Origin: Flavobacterium hibisci
Lineage (GTDB): Bacteria > Bacteroidota > Bacteroidia > Flavobacteriales > Flavobacteriaceae
Length of the DNA: 64,000 bases
Reading direction: 5' to 3'
Assembly (NCBI RefSeq): GCF_020026925.1
Contig: NZ_JAIQDW010000002.1
Coordinates: forward strand, 186,001 to 250,000
Below, piece after piece: positions 1 through 8,295 of the stretch (positions within the stretch are counted from its first letter, which is position 1; every line of letters begins with the position of its first letter). Position numbers and translations under genes: made by a program. The notes below the pieces were generated by a model. It searched no databases and had not been told where the DNA came from. It saw only the letters and a list, made by a program, of their open reading frames with translations.

Positions 1-56
1 AAAATAATGATCTTAGTGGAGATAAGGAATAATCACTTTTTTTACACCAGTAAATA

Positions 57-92
57 AAACGACATGTTTTGAGTTAAATCATGTCGTTTTTT
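57..92. terminator. Bidirectional terminator-like hairpin
   Basis: A perfect 10-bp inverted repeat (AAACGACATG at 57-66, CATGTCGTTT at 80-89) has a 13-nt loop and a T-run on the plus strand. It lies about 20 nt beyond the stop of the minus-strand GH97 gene, so it probably ends the mannan operon. It may also end a plus-strand gene entering from the left edge. Confidence 0.75.
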
Positions 93-113
93 ATACTCTG
101 GACATATCTGTTT

Positions 114-2078
114 TTAAATTTCCTCCAGAACAGCAGCCCAGCCACCATTTTTAACCATTTTTACTTCAATCACATCATTATTTTTAATATTATCATAGCT
201 CTTTTTTCTGTAATCCATTGCCTGATATCCTGCGTTGACTCCATCTTCAAATGAAGTTACTTTATAGGATCGTCCAGATTTCAAAAAGCTTAGATTTAGC
301 TTAAAGGTTCTTTCCTTTTTGACATTGTTGGTAATCCCTCCAATGAACCATTTTGATCCTTTTCTTTTAGCAACAATAGCATATTGACCGGCTTCAGCTT
401 CTAAAGCGACAGTCTCATCCCATGTAGTGGGAACCGAGGTTATAAATTCGGTACATTCTTTTTCTCTATAATAAAGTGTTGGATTATCGGCAAGCATCTG
501 CAGACCGCTTTCAAAAACAACAAATAATGCCAATTGATACGCTCTCGTTCCAATACTTGCCGAATTAGGCCTTTCAGATTGGTACACTTCCGGCTGCATG
601 CTAATCATGGCGCCCGGTGTATAATCCATTGGACCAACGGCATTTCGCATAAAAGGAATATATAAACTGTTATCCGGTTTACATCCATCCATATATTCCA
701 TTCCTCTAACTCCTTCGTAGGATATTAAATTTGGGTATTTATATTCTAAACCAGACGGTTTGAAGGCACCATGAAAATCCACCAATATTTGATATTTTGC
801 AGCTTCTTTAATTACCTTTTCATAGTAATTCACCATTACCTGATCACTGCGGTCCATAAAGTCTATTTTTACTCCTGCTACTCCCCACTCTTTAAAGGTC
901 TTGAAAAGTTCCATATTTTTATCCACTGTCAGCCACGTTAACCAAAGTACTATACCTACTTTTTTTTCTTTACCGTAACGAATCAGTTCCTTTACGTCAA
1001 CATTTGCGTTAGGCGAATAGGGATCTGTGGTGCTGTTAGCCCAGCCTTCGTCCATGATGATATATTTGATACCGAATTTAGAAGCAAAGTCGATAAAATA
1101 TTTATAAGTATTTAGATTATAACCTGACACAAAATTCACATCCGGACCATAAGGCGTAGCGCCATTCCACCACTCCCAGCTGGCCTGCCCCGGCTGTATC
1201 CACGAAGTATCTTTTATTTCGCTTTTGGGTGCCAGTTTCAATGTCATCGTGTTTTCAATAAGCTGTTTGTCATTTTTCGTTATAACAAAATAACGCCACG
1301 GAAAACTTCTGGTTCCTGTTGTTTTGGCAATATAATCTGCTTCTTTCAGAATTTTAAGGCTTCGGTCTCCGTCTGGCCCAAATTCTAAAGGCGTTTTTGG
1401 AAATGTCGATACTGCACCACTTCCGGTTCCTTTTAAAAACATTCCCGGATAATCTATCAGATCAGATTCGCTGATTAAAATTTTATACCGCTTTTTTGTA
1501 TCTGCTAAAATGGGAAGCGTAGACATTTTATCAGGAGATTTCCATTCGCCTGCCTTGATGTGTGAATATTCTTCTTCGCTTGATGTTTTAAAACTTCCTG
1601 TCTGTTGTAAATGAAGCAGGTAATCTGACGGAAAATTGACTGTAAAATCTTCATTTAGTACTTCAATCTCTCCTTTTTTGGCGGTAATAAAACGGTAAGC
1701 CACTCCTTCATCAAAAGCACGGAATTCAACGGAATATCCTGCTTTAAAATTCAATAACAGATAATTATAAGTATTGGCAACTGTTGAGAATTTAATTGGA
1801 ACAGCCGGTTTTATAACTTCGTTTACTTTTCCTGTTTTGCTTCCTGACAGTTTGGGGTTCAGGCCTAAAGTTTCATTTTTGAGCATTAATCCTAAATGAT
1901 TTTCTGAAGTTAAGGCTTCGCTTCCTGCCGAAATTGAATAATAAATTTTATCCCTCAAACTGACGGCTATTGTAATCTCACCATTTGGAGAAATTATTTC
2001 AAATTTGGTTTTCTGAGAATAGGCATTATAACCTCCTAAAAGAAATAATAAGCATGCCAATAATTGTATCTTTTTCAT
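114..2078 (-). CDS. GH97 family alpha-glycosidase (SusB-like), secreted
   Basis: This is probably a calcium-dependent exo-alpha-glycosidase (alpha-glucosidase or alpha-galactosidase) acting in the periplasm. The 654-aa protein starts with a Sec signal peptide (about residues 1-21, ending YSQ). It then has the GH97 N-terminal beta-sandwich (to about 280) and a (beta/alpha)8 barrel (about 300-560), with motifs SWEWWN (300-305), IMDEGWA (341-347), VKIDFMDR (403-410) and SYEGVRGMEY (453-462). The Asp in VKIDF (D406) is where retaining GH97 enzymes carry their nucleophile, and E455 or E461 is the candidate acid/base. By established family knowledge, retaining members are typically alpha-galactosidases and inverting ones alpha-glucosidases, so a galactose-removing role is possible but unproven. 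It is the last gene of the mannan locus and follows a GH92 gene after a 61-bp gap containing a hairpin. Family assignment is firm; substrate is not. Confidence 0.93.
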   Translation of the reverse strand: MKKIQLLACLLFLLGGYNAYSQKTKFEIISPNGEITIAVSLRDKIYYSISAGSEALTSENHLGLMLKNETLGLNPKLSGSKTGKVNEVIKPAVPIKFSTVANTYNYLLLNFKAGYSVEFRAFDEGVAYRFITAKKGEIEVLNEDFTVNFPSDYLLHLQQTGSFKTSSEEEYSHIKAGEWKSPDKMSTLPILADTKKRYKILISESDLIDYPGMFLKGTGSGAVSTFPKTPLEFGPDGDRSLKILKEADYIAKTTGTRSFPWRYFVITKNDKQLIENTMTLKLAPKSEIKDTSWIQPGQASWEWWNGATPYGPDVNFVSGYNLNTYKYFIDFASKFGIKYIIMDEGWANSTTDPYSPNANVDVKELIRYGKEKKVGIVLWLTWLTVDKNMELFKTFKEWGVAGVKIDFMDRSDQVMVNYYEKVIKEAAKYQILVDFHGAFKPSGLEYKYPNLISYEGVRGMEYMDGCKPDNSLYIPFMRNAVGPMDYTPGAMISMQPEVYQSERPNSASIGTRAYQLALFVVFESGLQMLADNPTLYYREKECTEFITSVPTTWDETVALEAEAGQYAIVAKRKGSKWFIGGITNNVKKERTFKLNLSFLKSGRSYKVTSFEDGVNAGYQAMDYRKKSYDNIKNNDVIEVKMVKNGGWAAVLEEI

Positions 2079-2095
2079 CTGAAATGTTTATATAT

Positions 2096-2127
2096 AAATA
2101 ACGCCCCATTTTCATGGAACGTTATTT
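2096..2127 (-). terminator. Intercistronic hairpin between GH92 and GH97
   Basis: AAATAACG (2096-2103) pairs with CGTTATTT (2120-2127), with an inner CCAT/ATGG stem and a TTTC loop. It lies in the gap between two genes of the same operon, so it may be an attenuator or mRNA-stability element rather than a full stop. Confidence 0.4.
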
Positions 2128-2139
2128 TATGAGTACTAT

Positions 2140-4320
2140 TTATTTGGTCATTACTTGTATTTCACCACCATTTTTAAACAAATCGTGAGAAATGAAGTAA
2201 CTGTTAATTTTTGCTCCGTTTACTTTAATGGCTTCTAAATCTCTTTTACCGTTAGGATTTTTTATGGTCACTTTTTTACCGGCTGGTGTTGTCCAGGCCA
2301 CTTCCTTAAAAATTGGAACCGTCACAATATATTCAGGATCGGCAGGTGATAACGGGTAAAGTCCCAGCGCTCCAAACACATACCAAGAGGACATTTCACC
2401 CGCATCATCCATACCACTCAGGGCAAGTTTTTCGGGACCAATGCCGTACATTGTTTCTAATATCTCATCTATTCTTTTCTGCGTTTTTTCAGGCTTGTTT
2501 ACAAAATAATATGAAAATGGCGCTTCATGAGCCGGCTGATTTCCATGACAATACTGTCCTATAAAACCGGAAATATTCCACGCTATATAATTTGGATTCC
2601 ATGGTTTTGTGAATAGTTCGTCCAGTTTAGCTTCAAAAAGTTTGTCACCGCCATAAAGTTTAACCAATCCTGACATATCATGAGGTACATAAAAAGATAC
2701 ATTCCATGCATTAGCTTCCCTGAACATGTATTCATAATACGGAAATTCAGGATTAAATGGTGTAACCCAACTACCGTCTGCCAGTTTTCCTCTCATGAAA
2801 GTAGTGGAATTATCAAATACGTTTGCATAATTTTTAGAACGATTAACCAGATCGCTATAATGTTCTGTGTCATTTAGCTCTTTCGCTAATAAGGAAAGTG
2901 CATGATCATCATAAGCATATTCAAGAGTTTTAGTAACCCCTGCATTTCCTTTTGTTTCTATTTTTGGATCCTTAATATCCTGTTCCGGAACATACCCTTT
3001 TGCAATGTATTCTGAGATATGGGGTCTTGTTCCTCCTTCTTTATAAGCATTATTCAATAATAATTCGTAGGCTTTTTTAACATCAAAATTTCTAATTCCT
3101 CTCATATAAGAACCTGCAATAAACGATGCTGCGTGATCTCCGTGGAAAAATGTAGGCATAAAACCTTTAATCTCGCCTTCGTTAATCATGGAACTGATAA
3201 TGTCTGCTGTAACATCCGGAGAAAAAATACTTAACAGAACCAATTTATTTCTGTAATCATCCCACAACGAAGGAAGCGTATAATAATGATAATTTTCTTT
3301 ACGCACTTTTCCGGCTTCATCCGTAAACTGACCGTTTACATCGCTTCGTAAAGCCGGCCATAAAAATGACCTGTACAACATGCTGTAAAACATTACGTTT
3401 TGCTGGTCATTGCCTCCTTTCACCTGAATTTTAGAAAGAAGATTTTCCCACTGGGTACTTCCCTCATCAAAAACTTTTGAAAAACTTTTTTCTCCTACTT
3501 CTGCTTTCAGATTTTCAGCTGCATTTTCGACACTTACAAACGATAAGGCAATTTTAACTGTAACGGGTTTGGTGTCACCGTCTTTAAGATTGACTAAAGT
3601 ATATCCGCCACTTTTTGCCATATCTTTAGTGTCTAATTTTTCGATTGGACTGCTTAAAGTAGCATAAAAATATATTTTCTCGCCTCCGGTTCTTTGAAAA
3701 CCGCTTACTGCATTTGAGCCTTCCTGCTTAATCTGCCAGTCATCTACATGATTATTCGCTCTTCCTAAATCGAAAAGTACTTTTCTGCCTTTGTTATTTT
3801 TAAAAGTATATTCGTGCACACCACAGCGCAATGTTGATGTTAACTTTACCTGAACATTATATTCTTCCAGATAGACTTCGTAATAAGCCGGACTTGCTTT
3901 TTCCTGATCATGGTTAAAAGATGATTTATAAGGAAAAGCTGCTCCGTCCGGAACCGGCAAAAGCGGAATATGACACAAATTCCAATGCCCTTTATTGGTG
4001 TGTGTGAATCCTAAAATTTCGGTATCTTCATACTCATATCCAGCTCCTGATCTGTATTTTGTCATGGGACTTAACTGAACCATAGCGTTAGGTACTGATG
4101 AACCGGGAAAAACCAAGCCAGCCCAGACGCGCATATCCTTTGGAGGTGTATATCCAATAATTTTTGTATCTAATAATGGCGCTGTCCCAATAAACGAATT
4201 TACCAAAGCTGTATACTTTCCTTTTGAAAGGCCACCGCCTGATTTTTGAGCTGCCACATTATAGCCAAAAAACGACATAGAAAGGGCTGCAAGAATAATA
4301 TTCTTGTGAAATTTTATCAT
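2140..4320 (-). CDS. GH92 alpha-mannosidase, secreted (non-alpha-1,2 type candidate)
   Basis: This is a predicted calcium-dependent, inverting exo-alpha-mannosidase trimming mannan side chains in the periplasm. The 726-aa protein has a Sec signal peptide (about 1-25, ending VAAQ), an N-terminal beta-sandwich and an (alpha/alpha)6 barrel. It ends with the family hallmark GMDDAGEMSSWYVF (636-649). The probable general acid is E535 in FREANAW and the base side includes D639. Compared with the second GH92 of the locus it has Met at the first position of the usual Asp-x-Asp base pair, and it lacks the His-Glu pair that lies 59-60 residues before the second base Asp in alpha-1,2-specific members. 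I therefore infer a different linkage specificity from its paralogue (alpha-1,3, or another). It follows the GH125 gene after a 205-bp gap that contains an inverted-repeat element. Confidence 0.93.
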   Translation of the reverse strand: MIKFHKNIILAALSMSFFGYNVAAQKSGGGLSKGKYTALVNSFIGTAPLLDTKIIGYTPPKDMRVWAGLVFPGSSVPNAMVQLSPMTKYRSGAGYEYEDTEILGFTHTNKGHWNLCHIPLLPVPDGAAFPYKSSFNHDQEKASPAYYEVYLEEYNVQVKLTSTLRCGVHEYTFKNNKGRKVLFDLGRANNHVDDWQIKQEGSNAVSGFQRTGGEKIYFYATLSSPIEKLDTKDMAKSGGYTLVNLKDGDTKPVTVKIALSFVSVENAAENLKAEVGEKSFSKVFDEGSTQWENLLSKIQVKGGNDQQNVMFYSMLYRSFLWPALRSDVNGQFTDEAGKVRKENYHYYTLPSLWDDYRNKLVLLSIFSPDVTADIISSMINEGEIKGFMPTFFHGDHAASFIAGSYMRGIRNFDVKKAYELLLNNAYKEGGTRPHISEYIAKGYVPEQDIKDPKIETKGNAGVTKTLEYAYDDHALSLLAKELNDTEHYSDLVNRSKNYANVFDNSTTFMRGKLADGSWVTPFNPEFPYYEYMFREANAWNVSFYVPHDMSGLVKLYGGDKLFEAKLDELFTKPWNPNYIAWNISGFIGQYCHGNQPAHEAPFSYYFVNKPEKTQKRIDEILETMYGIGPEKLALSGMDDAGEMSSWYVFGALGLYPLSPADPEYIVTVPIFKEVAWTTPAGKKVTIKNPNGKRDLEAIKVNGAKINSYFISHDLFKNGGEIQVMTK

Positions 4321-4355
4321 TTTATAAGAATTTAAAAAGTAGTTAAATTAACTTT

Positions 4356-4513
4356 TTGGATGTAATTAATGATTTTGGTCAGTTCGAGAATTTTGGATAG
4401 AAAATCGTATCAGAACAGAAAAATTATCATTCAAAGCGGTTCTCGATACTTTTTTTGTTTCGTTTCTCTGCACAAAAAACACTCGAACTGACGTTTTGAA
4501 TAATTACATCCAA
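4356..4513. repeat. MITE-like palindromic element in the mannan operon
   Basis: A 158-bp unit is bounded by imperfect terminal inverted repeats of about 32 bp. TTGGATGTAATTA (4356-4368) mirrors TAATTACATCCAA (4501-4513), and GTCAGTTCGAG (4378-4388) mirrors CTCGAACTGAC (4482-4492). An inner inverted pair, GTATCAGAAC (4407-4416) and GTTCTCGATAC (4439-4449), completes a cruciform-like layout. It carries no ORF and sits inside the operon between GH125 and GH92, so it would be transcribed as a large hairpin. I infer a nonautonomous repeat; copy number elsewhere cannot be seen here. Confidence 0.6.
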
Positions 4514-4525
4514 CGTGTTAAATAA

Positions 4526-5956
4526 TTATAGCTCCAATAATTTCGGATTCGTTTTGTAAGTGTCCCATAAAAGCTCGCCAAACAAAGTATTCGTCCATGC
4601 GAACCAGGATCTGGTGAAATTTTTAGCATCATCCTTATGGAAAGATTCATGCATAAATCCGGTATCTCCGTGTGATGCTTTTAACATTCTGATACAATCC
4701 TTGATTTCGTTTGCATCTGAAGTTGTATAGGCTCTCATAACAAGAGACATTGGCCAGATCATATCCATTCCAACGTGTGGTCCTCCAACTCCTTCTGCCA
4801 CTTTTCCTTTAAAAAAGAACGGATTATCTTCTGAAAGGACAAACTTTCTGGTATTTTGATAAATTGGATCTTTAACATCAATTGCATCCAGATACGGCAA
4901 GCTCAGCAAACTCGGAACATTGGAATCATCCATCAATAAATGGCCTCCAAAACCATCCACTTCGAATGCGTAAATATCCCCGTATTTCGGGTGTTTAACA
5001 ACTGCATGTTCTTTAATGGCCTTGTCAACTTCATTAGCCAAATTCCTTAATTCTTTTGCAGTGGCAGTATCTTTTTTAATTGCCTCTAACATTTCTGCAG
5101 CCTGATTCATACTCGCTACAATAAAAAAGTTTGACGGAATAAGGAATGAAAAGACAGTTGCATCGTCACTTGGTCTAAAAGCGGAACAAACAAGGCCAAC
5201 TGGTTTTACTGGATATCCATACCCTTTTAATGGCCTTGTATCAGTGGCAAACTGTGTTGTTCTTTGGAAAGTATAAGGATTCTTACCGTCTTTTTGCTGT
5301 TGGTCTTTGAAAACTTTTAAGGTCTCCTTAATTGCTTTTACCCAATTTTCATCAAATGGGGTAAGGTCTCCTGTGTTCTTCCAATAATTGTATGCCAGCC
5401 TTATAGGATAACATAGCGAATCAATTTCGTATTTTCTTTCATGAACACCCGGTTTCATGTCTGTATGATCTGTGGTCCACTCCCCTTTTTTATTTGGATC
5501 ATTATAAAATGCATTTGCATATGGATCTTTCAGGATATATTCTGTCTGTCTGTTTATAACCCCTGCAATAAGATTTTTTAGTTTTGAATCCTTACCTGCA
5601 AAAGCCATGTACGGCCAAACCTGCGCAGAACTATCTCTTAGCCACATCGCATCGATATCTCCCGTAATAACATAAGTGTCTGGCCTTCCATTTTTCTGTG
5701 AATACGTTACAGTTGTGTCCAGCGTATTAGGAAAACAGTTGTTGAATAACCATCCTAATTCTTTATCCTTTACATTCTTTTGAAACTCAACAATTGTTTT
5801 TTCAATAAATTCACTTTCAAAATTTCTTTTGCCTTTAGCCACTCTCACAATAGGGAAATCTTTTGGTGCCTTTGTACCAGCAATGATTTCCATAGGATCA
5901 ACAAGTGCTAAACTGCTAAATAAAACCGTGTTCTGGATAAATTTTCTTCTTTGCAT
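4526..5956 (-). CDS. GH125 exo-alpha-1,6-mannosidase with Tat-type signal
   Basis: This enzyme should release mannose from alpha-1,6-linked backbone oligosaccharides exposed by GH76 and GH92. I choose the ATG at 5956 (476 aa). It gives an N-terminus MQRRKFIQNT followed by a hydrophobic stretch, a twin-arginine-like export signal, and it leaves a 37-bp spacer after the preceding GH92. A longer frame starting at 6001 overlaps that gene and buries the signal. The family signature GDIDAMWLRDSSAQ (99-112) is present. D264 (in RPSDDA) and E437 (in MHESF) are 173 residues apart, the same spacing as the acid D220 and base E393 that I recall for Clostridium perfringens GH125. Length fits the family. 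It is preceded by GH92 and followed by the MITE-like element. Confidence 0.93.
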   Translation of the reverse strand: MQRRKFIQNTVLFSSLALVDPMEIIAGTKAPKDFPIVRVAKGKRNFESEFIEKTIVEFQKNVKDKELGWLFNNCFPNTLDTTVTYSQKNGRPDTYVITGDIDAMWLRDSSAQVWPYMAFAGKDSKLKNLIAGVINRQTEYILKDPYANAFYNDPNKKGEWTTDHTDMKPGVHERKYEIDSLCYPIRLAYNYWKNTGDLTPFDENWVKAIKETLKVFKDQQQKDGKNPYTFQRTTQFATDTRPLKGYGYPVKPVGLVCSAFRPSDDATVFSFLIPSNFFIVASMNQAAEMLEAIKKDTATAKELRNLANEVDKAIKEHAVVKHPKYGDIYAFEVDGFGGHLLMDDSNVPSLLSLPYLDAIDVKDPIYQNTRKFVLSEDNPFFFKGKVAEGVGGPHVGMDMIWPMSLVMRAYTTSDANEIKDCIRMLKASHGDTGFMHESFHKDDAKNFTRSWFAWTNTLFGELLWDTYKTNPKLLEL

Positions 5957-5993
5957 TTCTTTATATTTTAAAATTGTAAAACAGAACTTCCTG

Positions 5994-8288
5994 TTATTCA
6001 TTTGATAATGAATATGGAAAATCTTCTTTATTTATTCCTCTTTTGTTATTTGGCATTGCCGACATCTCAAAATCAATTGTAGCGCCTTTCATTAATTCGG
6101 AATGGCTCAGCCAGTTTTTCGAATAGGCTTTTCCATTCAATTTCATTCCTTTGACATAGCGATTCTCATTACTATTTGAACCTGCATTTATGGTTATGGT
6201 TTTGCCATTCTCAAGCTGGACCATTACTTTTTTAAATAAAGGTGCACCTATAACATATTGATCAGAAGCCGGAGTAACAGGATAAAATCCTAATGAAGAG
6301 AAAACATACCAGGCAGAAGTCTGTCCGTTATCTTCGTCCCCGCAATAGCCATCAGGTGTTGCGTGGTACATCCTGTTCATGGTTTCCCTTACCCAATATT
6401 GTGCTTTCCAGGGTTCTCCGGCATAATTATAAAGATAAATCATGTGCTGAATGGGCTGATTTCCGTGTGCATATTGTCCCATATTTGCAATTTGCATTTC
6501 TCTCATTTCGTGAATTACTCCTCCATTAAATTTTCCTGTAGCGAAAACAGGAGGTGATGAAAAAACTTTATCCAGTTGCGAAACAAATACTTCTTTTCCG
6601 CCCATCAAATCAACCAAACCTTGTACATCGTGAAAAACGGACCATGAATAGTGCCAGCTGTTTCCCTCTGTAAACCCGTTAAACCATTGAAAAGGATCAA
6701 AAGGCTCCATAAACTTCCCATCTTTATTTTTAGGACGCATCAGATTGTATTTTGGATCAAAAAGATTCTTATAATTTAAGCTTCTTTTTTTATACAAATC
6801 AATTTCTGACTGCGGTTTATTTAAGGCTTTTGCCAATTGATAAATAGCAAAATCATCATAAGCATATTCTAACGTTCTCGCCGCACTTTCCTGAATTTCA
6901 TCATGAGGAACATATCCTAAAGCGTTGTAAGATTCAACTCCGGCACGTCCTACAGCTCTCAACGGACCTGCATTGTTTGCCCCATGTGTTACAGCTTTAT
7001 AAAGGTTTTCGATATCGTAATTTTTTACTTTACCACTTTTTAAATACGCTTCAGATACAATGGATGCAGAATTATTTCCGACCATAATATCCCTTAATCC
7101 CGGACTCGACCATTCAGGCAGCCAGCCGCTTTCATTAAATGCATTCGAAAGTCCTTCCTGCATTTGTGTATTCAGTTCCGGATACATGAAATTTAAAAAA
7201 GGATATAAAGCCCTGAAGGTGTCCCAAAAACCAGTATCGACAAACATATAGCCCGGCAAAACTTTTCCGTTATACGGACTGTAATGCACTACTTTATTGT
7301 TAGCATCGTATTCATAAAATTTTCTTGGAAAAAGAAGCGATCGGTACAGGCAGGAGTAAAAAGTTCCTATTTGATCGGGTGTCCCGCCATCTACTTTTAT
7401 TCTGCTTAATTCTTTGTTCCAGATTGCTTTTCCTTTTTCTTTAAGCTGATCAAAATTAGTATTGCCTATTTCTTTTAAGTTAAGTTCAGCCTGATGATAA
7501 CTTATAAAAGATGAAGCCACCTGAGCGTTTACTTTTTCACCTGTTTTTGTTTTAAAACCAATTACGGCTCCGGCGTGATCTGCTTTCATTTCTAGAGCAT
7601 TGCCTAAGATATCTCCGTTGAAAGTTGCATTTACTTTAAAATCTTTATCAAAAATAATGACAAAATAGTTTTTGAAATTTTCCGGAACACCGCCACTATT
7701 TTTGGTCGTGTAACCGATAATTTTTCTTTCTGACGGAATAATTTTTACGTAAGACCCTTTGTCAAATGCATCAATAACTATATAAGCCTTATCTGTTTCC
7801 GGAAATGTAAATCGAAATCTCGCTGCTCTTTCGGTTGGGGTGATTTCTGTCGTAACATTATGATCTGCCAGATAAACGCTGTAATAATAAGGCGTAACGG
7901 TTTCAGCCTTATGCGAAAACCAGCTTTGTCTGTCTTCTTCCTTAAATTTCAATTCACCTGTAACAGGCATAATCGAAAACTGGCCATAATCATTCATCCA
8001 CGGTGAAGGCTGATGGGTCTGCTTGAAACCTTTAATTCGGTTTGATTTATACGTGTAAGCCCAGCCATCACCCATATTGCCCGTTTGCGGAGTCCAAAAA
8101 TTCATTCCCCATGGCATAGCAATTGCCGGATACGTATTTCCGTTTGATATTCCGTAATCAGAATCAGTCCCGACTAAAGGATTTACCCAGTCAACTGGCT
8201 GCTGTGGTGTAATTATTTGTTTATTTTGAGCACTTCCAGATACGAAGGCCAAAAATGCTAATGCTAAGGTGTACTTACTTTTTATCAA
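5994..8288 (-). CDS. GH92 alpha-mannosidase, predicted alpha-1,2-specific
   Basis: This is a predicted periplasmic, calcium-dependent exo-alpha-1,2-mannosidase. The 764-aa protein starts at a TTG codon; no in-frame ATG lies before residue 58, and the frame begins directly with a signal peptide (MIKSKYTLAL, ending SGSAQ). The start lies 7 bp after the GH2 stop, so translation is probably coupled. Family motifs are TEGNSWHYSW (540-549, acid E541) and GDEDNGQTSAWYVF (650-663, base D651/D653). W97, H593 and E594 fall at a constant offset of +9 from the W88, H584 and E585 that I recall as +1-subsite residues of the alpha-1,2-mannosidase Bt3990. This is a good, testable specificity prediction. Family assignment is firm, linkage inferred. 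Confidence 0.94.
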   Translation of the reverse strand: MIKSKYTLALAFLAFVSGSAQNKQIITPQQPVDWVNPLVGTDSDYGISNGNTYPAIAMPWGMNFWTPQTGNMGDGWAYTYKSNRIKGFKQTHQPSPWMNDYGQFSIMPVTGELKFKEEDRQSWFSHKAETVTPYYYSVYLADHNVTTEITPTERAARFRFTFPETDKAYIVIDAFDKGSYVKIIPSERKIIGYTTKNSGGVPENFKNYFVIIFDKDFKVNATFNGDILGNALEMKADHAGAVIGFKTKTGEKVNAQVASSFISYHQAELNLKEIGNTNFDQLKEKGKAIWNKELSRIKVDGGTPDQIGTFYSCLYRSLLFPRKFYEYDANNKVVHYSPYNGKVLPGYMFVDTGFWDTFRALYPFLNFMYPELNTQMQEGLSNAFNESGWLPEWSSPGLRDIMVGNNSASIVSEAYLKSGKVKNYDIENLYKAVTHGANNAGPLRAVGRAGVESYNALGYVPHDEIQESAARTLEYAYDDFAIYQLAKALNKPQSEIDLYKKRSLNYKNLFDPKYNLMRPKNKDGKFMEPFDPFQWFNGFTEGNSWHYSWSVFHDVQGLVDLMGGKEVFVSQLDKVFSSPPVFATGKFNGGVIHEMREMQIANMGQYAHGNQPIQHMIYLYNYAGEPWKAQYWVRETMNRMYHATPDGYCGDEDNGQTSAWYVFSSLGFYPVTPASDQYVIGAPLFKKVMVQLENGKTITINAGSNSNENRYVKGMKLNGKAYSKNWLSHSELMKGATIDFEMSAMPNNKRGINKEDFPYSLSNE

Positions 8289-8295
8289 AACCTGA

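Noticed and set aside
1..57. Short plus-strand open tails at the left edge (stops at 30-32 and 55-57) that could end an upstream gene.
   Set aside because: Too few codons to choose a frame or recognise a product; only the following hairpin is reported.
5994..8288. GNQP in both GH92 proteins was first considered as loss of the catalytic acid (Glu to Gln), suggesting mannose-phosphate uncapping.
   Set aside because: Spacing to the base residues places the acid at E541 (TEGNSW) and E535 (FREANAW), so the Gln is not the acid.
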